DNA of 64,000 nucleotides from Planctomycetales bacterium (lineage in GTDB: Bacteria; Planctomycetota; Planctomycetia; Planctomycetales; Planctomycetaceae), in the NCBI GenBank assembly GCA_026400835.1, contig JAPLOA010000096.1:82353-146352 (forward strand). The letters run 5' to 3'. Below the pieces are notes generated by a model. That model searched no databases. It saw nothing but the letters and a program-made list of their open reading frames with translations, and was not told where the DNA came from. Made by a program: the position numbers and the translations under genes. Below, piece by piece: positions 25,820-36,955 of this stretch (positions are counted from its first letter, which is position 1; every line of letters begins with the position of its first letter).

Positions 25820-27202
25820 CTAAAACAACTCGTGGATCACAGCGCCATGATCGACTGCGGCAACGGGTCGGCCGGAGTGATCAAGGAAATTTTGTGACGG
25901 GTCAACTCCAAGCACATGATAAATCGTGTGGTGAATGTCGCCTGGTCGCAGAGGATGTTCCTTGGGAGATTCACCGAGATGGTCGGTTGATCCGATCAGG
26001 CGACCGCCCTGCACTCCTCCGCCGGCCATGAAGCAGAACATGGCATTTCCCCAGTGGTCACGACCTGGTGTTCCTTTGCTGAGAGGAGGACCACCGTTGC
26101 CGCCGTCGTTCATTCGAGGAGTACGGCTGAATTCACCACAAAGCACAACCAGAGTCTTTTCGAGAAGTCCTCGATCAGACAGATCGGTCAGCAGGCCATA
26201 CACAAGCTGATCGATTTTGGGCAGATAATTCTCCATACCGGACTTCAGATCCCAATGGTGATCCCAACCTCCGAAGTGACAGGAGACAAACGTTGTACCG
26301 GCCTCGACAAGACGTCGCGCCAGCAGAGTGCTTTGGCCCCATGAATGGCGACCATAAAGTTCGCGCGTCTTCGGATCTTCTTTTGTCAGGTCGAATGCTT
26401 CACGAGTTTTCGCACCGGTCACCATGTCAAAAGCAGTGCGATCAAACCGGTCCATGGATTCAAAAATGCCGGACGCGTCAGCTTCGCGACGCAGGCTATC
26501 GACTGAAGTCAGCAGGGCACGGCGATCGTTGAGTCGATCGAGAGACAGATCCTGACTCAGCCCCACATTCCTGACTTGAAAGTTGTCGGCATTCGGATCC
26601 CCTTCAGTCTCGAAGGGATTGTGATGGACTCCGAGATAGTTGCCACCAAAATATCCAGGGCGAAGTCCGATGCTCATTCCATAAGGCACAGCGACATGAG
26701 AGGGCATGCCCGGCCGACGAGCACCAGTGACCTTGGTCGCTACGGATCCAATGAACGGGTACTTGCCTTTGGTGTTCGCGCCGCTGACGCCTTCGCCTCG
26801 ACCAGTCAGCATCCAGTGACCACCTGTAAAGTGATCTCCGCTGTCATGATGGAGCGAACGAACAACGGAAAACTTGTCTGCGATCCTGGCCTGCAGCGGG
26901 AAAAGTTCTGTAACTTCCATTCCTGGAACGTTGGTGGGGATTGGCTTCCAGATGCCACGATATTCCGCCGGAGTTTCCGGCTTCATATCGTAAGTGTCCA
27001 TATGTCCCGGGCCGCCATCGAGCCAGAGCAGAATGACCGAGGTGTCTTTGGAGGATTTGCCTGCCGCCTGAGATTGCTCTTTTGCTACCAGGATCTGAGA
27101 CAGGCCAACACTGGCCATGCCGGCAACTCCCAGTTGCACAAAACTTCGGCGCGAACTTCCATCGCAATAGGCGGACGTTTGACCGGAGTGAATTCGAAGC
27201 AT
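25820..27202 (-). CDS. DUF1501 family protein, Tat-exported
   Basis: I place the start at ATG 27202, which has an AGGAG site 7 bp upstream, giving 460 residues. A Tat-type leader (SRRSFVQLGVAGMASVGLS) directs export. The DUF1501 core follows, with LWLDGGPGHMDTYDMKPETP, a HDSGDHFTGGHWMLTGRGEG block, HFGGWDHHWDLKSGMENYLP and the ending GDIHHTIYHVLGVDP. DUF1501 is related to the alkaline phosphatase/sulfatase superfamily and is very abundant in Planctomycetes with unknown activity. It usually sits beside a DUF1549/DUF1553 gene, but this copy stands alone. Confidence 0.92.
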   Translation of the reverse strand: MLRIHSGQTSAYCDGSSRRSFVQLGVAGMASVGLSQILVAKEQSQAAGKSSKDTSVILLWLDGGPGHMDTYDMKPETPAEYRGIWKPIPTNVPGMEVTELFPLQARIADKFSVVRSLHHDSGDHFTGGHWMLTGRGEGVSGANTKGKYPFIGSVATKVTGARRPGMPSHVAVPYGMSIGLRPGYFGGNYLGVHHNPFETEGDPNADNFQVRNVGLSQDLSLDRLNDRRALLTSVDSLRREADASGIFESMDRFDRTAFDMVTGAKTREAFDLTKEDPKTRELYGRHSWGQSTLLARRLVEAGTTFVSCHFGGWDHHWDLKSGMENYLPKIDQLVYGLLTDLSDRGLLEKTLVVLCGEFSRTPRMNDGGNGGPPLSKGTPGRDHWGNAMFCFMAGGGVQGGRLIGSTDHLGESPKEHPLRPGDIHHTIYHVLGVDPSQNFLDHSGRPVAAVDHGAVIHELF

Positions 27203-27766
27203 GATTTGCTCCTGAGCGTTGGTTGGATCGGGGCATGAAGCGGGGGTGGGACGCAACGCCTGAACAGCGGACTGGCGGGGCGTTAAATTCGGTAGGCGGG
27301 TCTTCAGGATACTGTGCCGGACGTGGGGCCGTCAATTTTCGACTCGAAAAAGGCCTTACTCTGTACGCGGCAACGATTGCGGCGGCCCCATAAACGTATC
27401 TCGCAAACACCCGGTCTAAATTCACGCTGTGCGGAGAAAACACGTTGCGGAACCCCTTTGGATTCGTCGTACCGCGAGGATTCAACTGATGAATAAATGT
27501 TGAGTTGAAGTACTACTCGGGGACACAATGGGATCACCCAGCGTTGGTTTGCGCAATCGGGGGTGAGTATTCCAGGTTTGATTGGGGCACACAGATTGGG
27601 AGACGTGCCAATTTGAGGCGTGTCAGGCTTCGGAAACGGCTTTTTCATGCGTACTATGGTGAATCGAGTCAGCTACGGTGGTGGGACTATCCCGCGATTC
27701 CGGCATTTGGGTCGGAGCGTTGTTCTGTTGATAATCGAATCAGAATGTTCTGCTGCAGGTTTCTAA
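27203..27766. other. intergenic region upstream of the TPR gene
   Basis: This 564-bp divergent gap contains no convincing gene, repeat or RNA. Short open frames in it have no recognisable product and no good start site. It must carry the promoters of the DUF1501 and TPR genes. I see no strong sigma-70 consensus. Confidence 0.5.
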
Positions 27767-30700
27767 GTGGAAAACAAATTCATGTTGACCTCCAGTTTGT
27801 TCCTTCGGGGGCGTCAGGTCCTTAAAGAATCAGGCTTGCGCGGTATTCTCGGGCTGGTTACAACATCATCGGTTTGCCGAACAGTGATTCAGGTTCTGTT
27901 GGTGATGGTTTTGTTCCCGGAGATGGCCGCTGCTGACAAGGCGACGGACGACTTCAATCTCGGCCTTGGCTTTTATCGAGGCAAACGTTGGGAGCAGGCT
28001 GAAGAAACATTGAGCCAGTTCCTGAAAGAATTTCCGGAGCATTCACGCACCAATTTGGCTCGGCTTTACCATGCTCGTACTTTGAGTGTTCTGGAAAAAT
28101 ATGGACCCGCTCGTGAAGAATTTCAGCAATACATTTCGGCTGAACCAGACCGCAAGGATGTTGCTGATGCTCGTTATCGACTGGGAGAGTGCAGTTACTT
28201 TCTCAAGGACTATCCAGCCGCGATTCTGCAGTTGACCGAATACCTTGAGAAGCACTCGGGGCATTCCCATGGAGATTGGGCAAGACTGTTGCTGGGCGAT
28301 TCCTATGTGTCTCAGAAAGAGCACGATAAAGCGATTGCGATTCTGAATCCATTGGCAACCAGCAAGACCGATCCTGGAATTCTGGCGGACTGTCGTTTCA
28401 GTCTGGGCAAGGCACTGGAGGGATTGAACAAACCTCAGGATGCATTGGCTCAATACAAGTTGGTGGTTGCTGATTCCAACTCAACCCCTGCCCCAAGAGC
28501 GTTAAATCGAATTGCTGCCATTCAGTATGCGAAGGGCGAATACAAAGAAGCCGCTGTCTCGTTTGAGAAGATGGTCACCGGCTATCCGAAGAACTCACTG
28601 GTGCCCTCGGCGACATTGGGAGTCGGGATGTCGCTTTATCGGCAGCGGGAATTCGAGCAGGCTCTGACATGGCTGCAGCGGATTCCCAAAGGAACAGCCT
28701 CGTCGGCTCAAGGAGTTCTGATGACAGCCATGACGCTGAAGGAATTGGGACGGCTTGAAGAGTCACGTCTGGTTTTTGCGGAAGCCCTTCTGGCTGCCGG
28801 AGATACTCCGCTTGCAGCAGATGTCCTGTTTCAGCAGGCTCAGATGGAACGCGTATCAGGGGATAAGCAGCTTGCCGCTCAGATTTTTCAGGATATCTGT
28901 GACCGCTGGCCAACTTCCACTCGTGTCTCGGAAAGTTTGTTCAATGCGGCTGAACTGAATCTTGAATTAGCTCAGCGAGAACAGGCTGAACGAATCTGGA
29001 ACCGTTTGAAGACGGATTGTCCGGATGCTGCGAATCGGCCACGGGAACAGATTCTATTGGGGCGTATGTATTTGGTGCGTGGCGAGGTTGAAAAGTCTGT
29101 TGATACGTTGCAGAAAGCGATCGCGGCTTCGGACGATCCCAAAAGTCGAGTTACTGCAGTGGGGCAATACTATCTTGTGCGAGCTTTCTATGAAGCAAAA
29201 CAGTTTGAGAAGGTAATCGATCAGACGCTGCAAATGAGTGAACTGTTTCAGATTGAGGCGCTTAGTGAAGTTCGAGGTGCCCTTGCTCTGGCCACGGTCA
29301 GTTGTCTGGAGCAGAAGCGTTATGAAGAGGCATTGAAGTTCGCTGATGAGTTTATTCCGGTCGCCGTCGACAAGACTCAGAAAGCCGACGTCATGGCGGC
29401 TCGTGCAGTGACGTTAAGTCATCTCCGAAGGTTTCCGGAAGCGATCGAAGATCTGAAAGTATTGGTCACGGATCTTCCCGATCTGGCACAGACATGGACG
29501 GCCGTTTTGAAATCCGGTGAGGCTGCTTTGGAGCAAAATGTTCCGGATGAGGCAGTGGCGTTTTTTCAACTGGCCTCAACGTGTGAAAAAGATCCCGAGG
29601 TTAAAGAGGCTGGTGTGACCGGGCTTGCGTGGTGTCAGTTCAAGGCCGCCAAATATGCTGAGGCTGAAGCCGCATTTGTGAAGGTTGTTGCTGACTATCC
29701 GGCCTCCGAGGATGCCGCTCAATCATTGTTTATGCTGGCTCGATGCATTGAAGAGCAGGGAGACATCGAGAGAACTGCTGCTGCGTACTCAGGTGTTTTT
29801 GAAAAGCTGGCGAAGGATCAGCCCCCGTTTGAAGCGGGGAGTGAGATGAAGCCACCGATGCAGTACGCATTTGATGCCGGGCGGCAGGTGGCCCGGGCGC
29901 TGGAGAAACTCAAGCGATTTGACGATGCGGACAAGGCGTGGGAGAAACTGGTGTTGGCCTTTCCGAATGCAAAAGACCTTGATCGACTGCTTGATGAGTG
30001 GGCCTGGATGAATGTTTCGGCTGAGCGGTTTGATCGATCGGACGCTGTTCATCAGCAGTTGCTCGAAAAGTTCCCCGACAGCCCGTATGCCGGGCAGGCT
30101 CGGTTGTCACTTGCGGAAAGCTTAATGTCAGCAGGGAAGCTGGAAGAATCGTTGAAGGAAATGGAAGCGATCTCCACAGATGTTCGTTACGGGGCCACGG
30201 AAAAAGAGCGTGCTTTATTTCATGTGATCGAAATTCAGGCCACAAGACGGCAATGGCAGCCACTTGTTGCAGCTGCGGATCAGTTTCTTGCGAGCTATGT
30301 GAGCAGTCCGTTGGCGGCTCAGGTTCGATTGTTTTCCGGTAACGCGATGGTGGAATTGGGACGTCATGAAGACGCGACCAGGCTACTGACAACTCTGAGT
30401 CAGGAGATTGTTTCCGGAAAGATTCCCGCACAAGACTGGACGGATCGGGTGTGGGTTGTGATGGCAGAATCCGCGTTGGCAACAATGGACTATGAGCGAA
30501 TTGATGTTCTTGAAGCGGAGCTAAAGCGGCAGAGTCCTCAGTCTAAGTTTGAGTTTCAGATCATGGACATTCAAGGCCGACGCTGGAAGCAACAGGCTCC
30601 CCCTGATTTTCTGAAAGCTCGCGAGAACTTTGGAAAGGTCACGTCCAGTACCGCAGGAGCAGGAACGGAAACCGCTGCTCGCTGTCAGTTTCTGATCGCG

Positions 30701-30946
30701 GAGACGCTGCTTCTGGAAATGAAACTGGATGAGGCCGTGAAGGAATACTTCAAGGTTTATGTCAATTACAGCTATGCAGAATTGCGGGCACAGGCTTTGT
30801 TTCAGGCGGCCGTTTGTGAATCTCGTTTGATGAAGAATGATTTTGCGATTCGGGATTTCAAAGAGTTGATTGCAGAGTTCCCCACGTCCAGTCTCGTCGA
30901 GAAGGCCCGTGAAGAACTCGGAAAACTGGAAGTACAGAAACCATGA
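27767..30946 (+). CDS. large secreted tetratricopeptide-repeat protein
   Basis: The 1059-residue protein (GTG 27767; ATG 27782 is an equally possible start) has a hydrophobic leader at about residues 38-56 ([17 protein letters not shown]), so it is exported or anchored. Nearly all the rest is TPR units: recurring patterns such as [20 protein letters not shown] and [20 protein letters not shown], often with the YP/FP ends ([19 protein letters not shown]) typical of YbgF/Tol-Pal-type TPRs. It probably scaffolds envelope proteins. Its stop overlaps the start of the TolQ/ExbB gene by 4 bp (ATGA), tying it to that motor. Confidence 0.88.
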   Translation: MENKFMLTSSLFLRGRQVLKESGLRGILGLVTTSSVCRTVIQVLLVMVLFPEMAAADKATDDFNLGLGFYRGKRWEQAEETLSQFLKEFPEHSRTNLARLYHARTLSVLEKYGPAREEFQQYISAEPDRKDVADARYRLGECSYFLKDYPAAILQLTEYLEKHSGHSHGDWARLLLGDSYVSQKEHDKAIAILNPLATSKTDPGILADCRFSLGKALEGLNKPQDALAQYKLVVADSNSTPAPRALNRIAAIQYAKGEYKEAAVSFEKMVTGYPKNSLVPSATLGVGMSLYRQREFEQALTWLQRIPKGTASSAQGVLMTAMTLKELGRLEESRLVFAEALLAAGDTPLAADVLFQQAQMERVSGDKQLAAQIFQDICDRWPTSTRVSESLFNAAELNLELAQREQAERIWNRLKTDCPDAANRPREQILLGRMYLVRGEVEKSVDTLQKAIAASDDPKSRVTAVGQYYLVRAFYEAKQFEKVIDQTLQMSELFQIEALSEVRGALALATVSCLEQKRYEEALKFADEFIPVAVDKTQKADVMAARAVTLSHLRRFPEAIEDLKVLVTDLPDLAQTWTAVLKSGEAALEQNVPDEAVAFFQLASTCEKDPEVKEAGVTGLAWCQFKAAKYAEAEAAFVKVVADYPASEDAAQSLFMLARCIEEQGDIERTAAAYSGVFEKLAKDQPPFEAGSEMKPPMQYAFDAGRQVARALEKLKRFDDADKAWEKLVLAFPNAKDLDRLLDEWAWMNVSAERFDRSDAVHQQLLEKFPDSPYAGQARLSLAESLMSAGKLEESLKEMEAISTDVRYGATEKERALFHVIEIQATRRQWQPLVAAADQFLASYVSSPLAAQVRLFSGNAMVELGRHEDATRLLTTLSQEIVSGKIPAQDWTDRVWVVMAESALATMDYERIDVLEAELKRQSPQSKFEFQIMDIQGRRWKQQAPPDFLKARENFGKVTSSTAGAGTETAARCQFLIAETLLLEMKLDEAVKEYFKVYVNYSYAELRAQALFQAAVCESRLMKNDFAIRDFKELIAEFPTSSLVEKAREELGKLEVQKP

Positions 30947-31860
30947 AGATTTATGTCCGGTCATCTCTGAAAGCTCGCATTTCGATCATGCTCGTTGCGC
31001 TTGTTGGGTTGTTGATGGCTTGCCAATCGCTCGCGCAGGATGCCGGCGGCACTGCAGCGGCAGGAACTCCCCTGGAGAACATTCAGCCTGCTGATCCTGC
31101 GGTCCCTGAAGGAACAGCCGAACCAGTCGCCTCAGGCATCCCAACCGATCCGTTGGGTATTGCCGATGCAATGGGACGGCCCTTCACTGCCGCTTTCATT
31201 ATCGCGTCTGTCATTGGTGTGTGGTCTGTCATTGAGCGACTCGTTGTGCTGCGACGTCGGCGAGTGATTCCGCGAGGCTTTGTCGACAGGTTTCTGATGC
31301 ACCTGAGAGCTGGTCGTCTGGACAAAGCCGAAGCTCTGAAAGTGTGTCAGCAGAACATGAGCCCAATGGCAGACATATTTATTCACGGGCTCCGCAAGTG
31401 GGGCCGTCCTAGTGCTGAGGTTGAGCAGGCGGTGACAGATGGAGGAGAGCGGCAGGTCACTCAATTGAAAAAAGGTTTGCGAGTCCTTAACGGAGTCTCC
31501 ACTCTGAGTCCCTTGATTGGTCTGCTGGGGACTGTGGTCGGCATGATTCGGTCCTTCAATGACATCGCGACTGCGGGAGCAATGGGGCAAACTCAAACTT
31601 TGGCCAACGGGATTGCCCTTGCTCTTTTGACGACTGCTGTGGGTTTGATCATCGCGATTCCTGCGATGGCTGCTTATCTTTATCTCGCCGGGCGGATCGA
31701 TTCTGTGGTGATGGAGATGGACAGGCTTGGACAGGAGCTGGTCCAACTGATTTCGGCAGAAGCGTTACGAGAGCGTGCGATTGTCGCGACAAGCACTCCG
31801 GAGCCAGCGGCCCCTGTGCCGGGCCCGGTTAGAACGCGCAAGCCGGTTGTTGAAAAGTAG
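30943..31860 (+). CDS. MotA/TolQ/ExbB proton channel family protein
   Basis: The 305-residue protein has an N-terminal signal peptide (residues 1-32, ending in SLAQD), a Pro/Ala/Gly-rich linker, and then the TolQ/ExbB fold. Membrane helices are near 83-103 ([20 protein letters not shown]), 185-205 ([18 protein letters not shown]) and 222-245 ([20 protein letters not shown]). The family uses proton flow to energise outer-membrane processes, with a TolR/ExbD partner. No ExbD gene follows: the next gene, 22 bp on, is a glycosyltransferase. The start overlaps the TPR gene. The cleavable leader is the longer ExbB variant. Confidence 0.9.
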   Translation: MKIYVRSSLKARISIMLVALVGLLMACQSLAQDAGGTAAAGTPLENIQPADPAVPEGTAEPVASGIPTDPLGIADAMGRPFTAAFIIASVIGVWSVIERLVVLRRRRVIPRGFVDRFLMHLRAGRLDKAEALKVCQQNMSPMADIFIHGLRKWGRPSAEVEQAVTDGGERQVTQLKKGLRVLNGVSTLSPLIGLLGTVVGMIRSFNDIATAGAMGQTQTLANGIALALLTTAVGLIIAIPAMAAYLYLAGRIDSVVMEMDRLGQELVQLISAEALRERAIVATSTPEPAAPVPGPVRTRKPVVEK

Positions 31861-31882
31861 CGTTGGCTGTTAAAGAATATAC

Positions 31883-32875
31883 ATGATGTCGATATCTGCC
31901 GAATCAAACAGATCTAACAGCCAGACCCTCTCGGTTGTTGTCCCCGTTTACAACGAACGAGACAGCCTTGTTCAGCTGGTCAATGAGTTGCAGGCCGGTG
32001 TTCGTTCATCCGTGTCGAGTTATGAAATCATTCTTGTGGATGATGGTTCGACGGATGATTCGTGGAAGAAGATTGAAGAATTGGCGAGTTGCGAGGCTGT
32101 CGTCTCGGGAATCCGATTGCGACGAAACTTCGGGAAGGCTGCAGCCTTAACGGCGGGAATGAAAGTCGCAACAGGAGATCTGATTTTAATGCTCGATGCA
32201 GATCTTCAGGATGACCCGGCCGAGTTCCCTGCTCTGCTGCACCGGATTCAGGCGGGATATGATGTCGTCAACGGATGGAAGCAACGTCGACTGGATCCAT
32301 GGCACAAGGTTTATCCCAGCAAAGTCTTCAATGGTCTCGTCGGATTGATGACCGGACTACGACTTCATGATCACAATTGCGGGCTGAAGCTATTTCGAGC
32401 TGAGGTCGCTCAGGAAGTTCAGATCTACGGTGAACTGCATCGATTTATTCCGGTGCTCGCTCATTCACGAGGTTTTCGAGTGACTGAGGTCGCGGTCAAT
32501 CATCGTTCTCGCCAGCATGGGTATTCGAAATATGGGATGAGGAGATTCCTGCGCGGGTTGCTGGACCTGCTTACAGTTACGTTCCTGACCAGCTTCGGAA
32601 GACGCCCACAGCATGCACTGGGGACGATCGGGCTCGGTTTCTTTACGCTGGGGGTTCTCGGTCTGATCTATCTGAGTTTACTCTGGCTCGCGATGCGACT
32701 TGGCATATTCACCGCGTACCCCATCGGCAATCGCCCGTTGCTTGCGTACTCTGTCGCTGCCACATTGCTGGGCGGACAAGCGCTGTCATTGGGTTTGCTG
32801 GCGGAGTTGATTGTCGCCTATACGACCCGAAGTACCGACAGCTACAGCATTCGGGAAACAACGCGCAAGGCGTGA
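31883..32875 (+). CDS. family 2 glycosyltransferase (GtrB/dolichol-phosphate-mannose synthase type), membrane-anchored
   Basis: The 330-residue enzyme has the GT-A fold motifs [13 protein letters not shown] (about 14-26), [10 protein letters not shown] (about 50-59), [12 protein letters not shown] and the nucleotide-sugar DxD in LDADLQDDP (about 107-115). The acceptor region has [14 protein letters not shown] and [13 protein letters not shown]. Two C-terminal membrane helices (about 245-275 and 290-315) are typical of GtrB-like enzymes that load a sugar onto a polyprenyl phosphate. The gene follows the TolQ-like gene by 22 bp, probably in the same operon. Donor and acceptor cannot be predicted. 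Confidence 0.92.
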   Translation: MMSISAESNRSNSQTLSVVVPVYNERDSLVQLVNELQAGVRSSVSSYEIILVDDGSTDDSWKKIEELASCEAVVSGIRLRRNFGKAAALTAGMKVATGDLILMLDADLQDDPAEFPALLHRIQAGYDVVNGWKQRRLDPWHKVYPSKVFNGLVGLMTGLRLHDHNCGLKLFRAEVAQEVQIYGELHRFIPVLAHSRGFRVTEVAVNHRSRQHGYSKYGMRRFLRGLLDLLTVTFLTSFGRRPQHALGTIGLGFFTLGVLGLIYLSLLWLAMRLGIFTAYPIGNRPLLAYSVAATLLGGQALSLGLLAELIVAYTTRSTDSYSIRETTRKA

Positions 32876-32897
32876 TTCGTCTGAATCGCGTCGTAGT

Positions 32898-33980
32898 CTA
32901 ATCGCAATGCGAAAGAGCCAACAGGCAATAGGCTGTCACCAGATTAGGATCTCCCTCATACCAGCGATCAGCCGGATTGACCCAACTGCCGTTGGATTGC
33001 TGGAGCTCGGCCAACTTCTTTACCAGCTCCTGTTTCCAGAAATGTTCCGTGCCATCGATTGTCGTAAACGACTCACTTTCGAGGGATGACGTTGTTTTTG
33101 CAAAGGTCTGGAAGTAGTAGTACAGCCCCTGTTGCCCCATGCCCGGGTTTTCTGACAACGTGTAGTTCCTTCGGATCCATTCGGTGGCCGCTTTGACTCG
33201 AATATCGTCTTTTGTCAGGCCTGCATAAATCATGCTCTTGAGTCCTGCATAGGTGATGCTGCCATACGACTTGTGGCCACCGTTTTCGGTCATTCCTGCT
33301 TTTGATTCACCACCCTTCGCCGGTGTATAAATGAAACCACCGTCGTTCACCCTGCCAGCGAAGTCCAAAGTATTGCGGGGAGATTCAAGATTCTGAGCGC
33401 GGGATACGAATTTGAGAGCCTTTTGCATCGCAGGGTCATCGGCCGCTACGCCCGACTTCTTCAAAGCCTCGATCAGGAACTGAGTATTCGACATGTCCGG
33501 ACGTTGCTTGCTGTCATATCCACCTCCCCCGTAGGCCCCTTCTGATGACTCAATGCCTTCACCTTCATCCCACTGAAGGCCTCGCAGAAACATTTCAGCT
33601 TTCTTTAATTGAGCATCGTACTTCCGATTCGAGTTGGCTTCACTCATGGCCAGCATTGCGATGCAGGTTTCGTAATTCTGATGTCGGCTTTCTGTTGCAT
33701 GAATTCCGCCACTCGGTTTTTGATTTCGAAGGAGGAATTCGAGGCCCTTTGCAACAACCGGATCATCAGCTGTTTTTCCGCTTTGCAGTAAGGATGTTGT
33801 TACGAGACCGCTGATTCCTACGGCCCCGGAACTGGACCATGAGCCATCAGCACTCTGAGTTAACTCCAGAAACTGAATAGCCTTTTGACGCATGGAATCG
33901 AGGTCCTGTGCCATCGCTGTCGGCTTCAGGATGTTTGTCAAAAAAAAGACGATGAACAGAATTGCGATGTTGCGTTGCAT
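32898..33980 (-). CDS. secreted prenyltransferase/squalene-oxidase-repeat (terpene cyclase fold) protein
   Basis: ATG 33980 is preceded by GAGG at the right distance and starts a signal peptide (MQRNIAILFIVFFLTNILK, ending near AMAQD), giving 360 residues. The mature part repeats the alpha/alpha-barrel units of the terpene cyclase/prenyltransferase class: ADGSWSSSGAVGISGLVTTS, NQKPSGGIHATES, GEGIESSEGAYGGGGYDSKQ and QSNGSWVNPADRW. No cyclase DCTAE/DXDD catalytic motif is seen, so it is probably a binding or structural member. Many planctomycete genomes have such exported proteins of unknown role. It is 62 bp downstream of the DUF1559 gene on the same strand. Confidence 0.87.
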   Translation of the reverse strand: MQRNIAILFIVFFLTNILKPTAMAQDLDSMRQKAIQFLELTQSADGSWSSSGAVGISGLVTTSLLQSGKTADDPVVAKGLEFLLRNQKPSGGIHATESRHQNYETCIAMLAMSEANSNRKYDAQLKKAEMFLRGLQWDEGEGIESSEGAYGGGGYDSKQRPDMSNTQFLIEALKKSGVAADDPAMQKALKFVSRAQNLESPRNTLDFAGRVNDGGFIYTPAKGGESKAGMTENGGHKSYGSITYAGLKSMIYAGLTKDDIRVKAATEWIRRNYTLSENPGMGQQGLYYYFQTFAKTTSSLESESFTTIDGTEHFWKQELVKKLAELQQSNGSWVNPADRWYEGDPNLVTAYCLLALSHCD

Positions 33981-34042
33981 ATGATCCTCAGGTCCGGAAC
34001 GAATCACTATGAAGAAGTGAGATCGGCTGATTAAAGATCGCC

Positions 34043-35068
34043 TCAGAACTCACCGAGCACTTCGCCGCCGTCCCGGGTTCCCAGTGCACGCCAGATACTC
34101 AGGTCGATGTTTGAACTGAATGATCGTACCGATCCATCACAGAGAGCCGACTGAACAATTCCGGTGTGATAGCTTCGGGAATTAAGCGCTGAATAGCTGA
34201 CCGAAGTTGTGTTGCTGCCTTCCTGGCGTGAAGCATAATCGGTGTTGCGATAGGTTACTCCAGCATCAACAAAGATGACGTTGGAATTCGGAGCCAGTGT
34301 TGTCGTGAATCCACTGTGATGTGAGTGTCCATTCGCCCATTCTGTGTGGCCCGTACCATCCTGTGTTGCAGGTAGAATGCGGTCTTTAAGGCCTGACGCG
34401 GCGTAGAGTGCTACTGTGGCTGCATTTCCAGGCACTGTCGTCGAGGGCGGTCCGCCGTTTCGGGTATACGCAGTCCATGCATGAACTTCCGAGGCCAGCA
34501 ATGTATTGCTGGTCCCGTCTGTGATCGATGAGGTCCTGATTCTGGAGTTTGGAAACGCAATTCCATCACCGCCCTGCCCTGTTGCTGGGTTGTATACCAA
34601 CCATGTTCCAAAGTTAAAACCGTAACAGGTGGGCATCAGAAAGATTCCATTGGTCCCGGTGTCACGAGCGCGATCGGATTTAGGATCTGATGGGCAGACG
34701 TAACCAGGCACGCGAAAGTTGCTGATGATTGGGAAGTTTCCCCATGCCCTGCTGAGGTCGATCTGGGAATAAAGATTCACCTGTTCCATAAACGGCAGCA
34801 GCCGTCCGTGGATCGACCAGGAAGCATTGCTGGTGATGGTCGGCACAATCGCCATGCTTGGCGGTAACGCATTGTTTGAAGATTCATAGTTATGCATAGC
34901 CAGTGCGATTTGCTTGAGATTGTTTTTGCACTGCGTTCTCCGTGCTGCTTCACGGGCTTGTTGCACTGCTGGCAGTAGTAATGCAATCAGGATGGCAATG
35001 ATGGCAATGACCACCAACAGCTCAATCAAAGTAAACCCGTTTCGACTGGAGTCTCGTCGCCGTGACAT
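34043..35068 (-). CDS. DUF1559 family pseudopilin-like protein
   Basis: The 341-residue protein begins with a type IV prepilin leader: a basic leader, then [20 protein letters not shown], which is the cleavage and methylation site with Glu at +5. The DUF1559 domain follows, with [19 protein letters not shown] and [13 protein letters not shown], and a C-terminal [20 protein letters not shown] motif. This is the most expanded family in Planctomycetes, and it is thought to form pili-like or secretion structures. The long prepilin peptidase at 5672-7045 is the likely processor. It probably heads a two-gene unit with the terpene-fold gene. Confidence 0.93.
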   Translation of the reverse strand: MSRRRDSSRNGFTLIELLVVIAIIAILIALLLPAVQQAREAARRTQCKNNLKQIALAMHNYESSNNALPPSMAIVPTITSNASWSIHGRLLPFMEQVNLYSQIDLSRAWGNFPIISNFRVPGYVCPSDPKSDRARDTGTNGIFLMPTCYGFNFGTWLVYNPATGQGGDGIAFPNSRIRTSSITDGTSNTLLASEVHAWTAYTRNGGPPSTTVPGNAATVALYAASGLKDRILPATQDGTGHTEWANGHSHHSGFTTTLAPNSNVIFVDAGVTYRNTDYASRQEGSNTTSVSYSALNSRSYHTGIVQSALCDGSVRSFSSNIDLSIWRALGTRDGGEVLGEF

Positions 35069-35407
35069 CGGTACTGGCTCAATTGCGGACCTGAAATAAA
35101 GAGAGTGCGAACGAAGAGTCGCACGTCAGGCGACAAGTATTTCGCAAATCGTATGCCATCATCGAAATTGCTGTATTTGAGGGGATACGCGACGGCCATT
35201 TAACGATCCGCGGCGGATTTTTCGTCCTGATGGAGGGAAAACAGCCATTGCCGGAGCGGTCGAACGGCTGTTCCGAATGCTTTACGGACAGCTCAATGCC
35301 CCCTACGATGACAAGAGGAAAACGTCCACGGTTGTCTGTTTGACACTAGTGACAGCCAATCCCCCGTTTTATTTCAGAACCATAATCTCACAAAGGGTCC
35401 TTACGCT
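35069..35407. other. divergent intergenic region between the DUF1559 and YceI genes
   Basis: This 339-bp gap holds the divergent promoters. One small hairpin with a T-run lies at 35206-35222 (ATCCG, CGG loop, CGGAT, TTTT). No coding sequence or RNA gene was recognised. Confidence 0.45.
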
Positions 35408-35992
35408 ATGCTTCGAATGATGACATTATTCCTGAAGCCATTAAGCCTCCTGTTGACTTGCTGCATCGGCGCAGGAGTCGCATGGAGTGCCGATGAATAC
35501 GACTACGATCTGGTTCATTCCTCAGTGAGTTTTAAAGCACGGCATCTGGACATTAGTTGGATTCATGGTCGGTTCAACGACGTTTCCGGCAAGTTCATCA
35601 TTGATCGTGATGATGCAGCGAAATCATCTTTTCAGCTGACAATCAAGGCTGAAAGTGTTGACACGGCGAATCCGGCTCGGGACGAGCATTTGCGTCAGCC
35701 GGATTATTTCGACACAAAGCAGTTCCCGACAATTGAGTTCAAGAGCACGGCCGTGAAAGTGATTGAAGGTGGCTACGAAGTCACCGGCGACTTCACAATG
35801 CATGGCACGACAAAGAAAATTGTCGTCAAGCTGATGGGTGGCAAAGAGATCGAATCCCGAGGCGTCAAGCGAGTCGGTTTCTCGACGGAACTGAAGCTCA
35901 AGCGAAGTGACTTTAACTTCGACAAAAGTGCCATCGGTGCGATTGGCGATGAAGCAATTATTCTGATCGACTGTGAAGGGATGCGAAAGTAG
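35408..35992 (+). CDS. YceI family periplasmic lipid-binding protein
   Basis: The 194-residue protein has a signal peptide (about 1-27, ending GVAWSAD) and the full YceI lipocalin-like barrel: YDYDLVHSSVSFKARHL, WIHGRFNDVSGKF, VDTANPARDEHLRQPDYFDT, FPTIEFKSTAV, VTGDFTMHGTTKKIV and a terminal DEAIILIDCEG strand. Members bind isoprenoids such as polyprenyl chains in the periplasm, and one is linked to stress resistance. The start codon is followed by a classic leader, and the gene lies 3 bp upstream of the next membrane protein, so both are in one operon. Confidence 0.93.
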   Translation: MLRMMTLFLKPLSLLLTCCIGAGVAWSADEYDYDLVHSSVSFKARHLDISWIHGRFNDVSGKFIIDRDDAAKSSFQLTIKAESVDTANPARDEHLRQPDYFDTKQFPTIEFKSTAVKVIEGGYEVTGDFTMHGTTKKIVVKLMGGKEIESRGVKRVGFSTELKLKRSDFNFDKSAIGAIGDEAIILIDCEGMRK

Positions 35993-35995
35993 CGG

Positions 35996-36955
35996 ATGCC
36001 GGATCCGTTTCAATATATGTTCGCACTGGCGGCTGCGTTTGCTGTCAGTTTTTTTGCGATTTTTATCTCTCACCCTGCGATGCGAGCGACGATTCCGTCG
36101 CTCGCTCGTTTCGTTTTTATGGCGGGCCTTGTTTTGGGCCTGTTGACGGGATACCGAATTCTTGGATTCGAACCGCGATGGCCTCCGGTGAATGCTCTTG
36201 ATCGCTTCCTGCTGATCGTATTGCCGGTTGCGCTGATTGTCGAATTCATTTGGGCCGTTCCGGTACCGAACGATGAGCACAATTTTCGATCCAGCCTTTC
36301 AGGCTTTTGTGCTGCCACTATTCGATTCGCTTTGATCGTGAGTGTGGGCCGTATTCTTTGGCATGATTCTGTTTATTTCAGTTCAGCCGAGTCAAACACA
36401 AACGACTGGCCACCCTTCATCGCCTTTGGGGTTCTGCTGTCAGGGGCTGCTTTACTTTACGTTGCATTGAGATCGTCCATGATTCTCGCATTTCGTGGGG
36501 TATCGGCTTCGCTTACTGCTGGCCTCGTGATGTCGCTACTGGCCACGGGTATGGTCACGATGCTGGCTGGATACATCAAAGGTGGAGCAGCCGCAATGCC
36601 TTTGGCCGGTGGGATCTGTGGCGCAGCTTTGGCTCTTTGGATGGCAGGAAAAAAAACAGGGCCCGCGACATCCCACGGTCAGTTTTTGATTGGAATCAGT
36701 GTGACGGCGTTGTTTAGTCTCCTTTGGATTGGCCGATTTTTTGGCCAACTCACGACATTTGATGTGCTCATGATATTCCTCAGTCCCCACTGCTGTTGGT
36801 TGAGTGAGTTCTGGCCGTTTCGTGACTACAGCAACAATTATCGTATGGTCATTCGGATGGCGGCCGTTGCCTTGATCTTGCTTGTTGTTCTGTTTTTTAA
36901 GTGGCAACAGTTCATGCAGAAGATGATCCCACTCATTGCATTTCAGGCAGAATAA
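35996..36955 (+). CDS. polytopic membrane protein, function unknown
   Basis: The 319-residue protein is strongly hydrophobic with about eight predicted membrane helices, including FALAAAFAVSFFAIFIS, FVFMAGLVLGLLTGYRI and FLLIVLPVALIVEFIWAV, and a final AAVALILLVVLFFKW. No motif of a known transporter or enzyme is visible. It begins 3 bp after the YceI gene, so YceI and this protein are probably cotranscribed. This echoes the common pairing of YceI with cytochrome b561-type membrane proteins, although no paired haem-ligating histidines are clear here. The role remains open. Confidence 0.8.
   Translation: MPDPFQYMFALAAAFAVSFFAIFISHPAMRATIPSLARFVFMAGLVLGLLTGYRILGFEPRWPPVNALDRFLLIVLPVALIVEFIWAVPVPNDEHNFRSSLSGFCAATIRFALIVSVGRILWHDSVYFSSAESNTNDWPPFIAFGVLLSGAALLYVALRSSMILAFRGVSASLTAGLVMSLLATGMVTMLAGYIKGGAAAMPLAGGICGAALALWMAGKKTGPATSHGQFLIGISVTALFSLLWIGRFFGQLTTFDVLMIFLSPHCCWLSEFWPFRDYSNNYRMVIRMAAVALILLVVLFFKWQQFMQKMIPLIAFQAE

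Noticed and set aside
27505..27825. A 106-codon frame before the TPR gene
   Set aside because: It runs into the TPR gene in another frame and has no typical start or motif.
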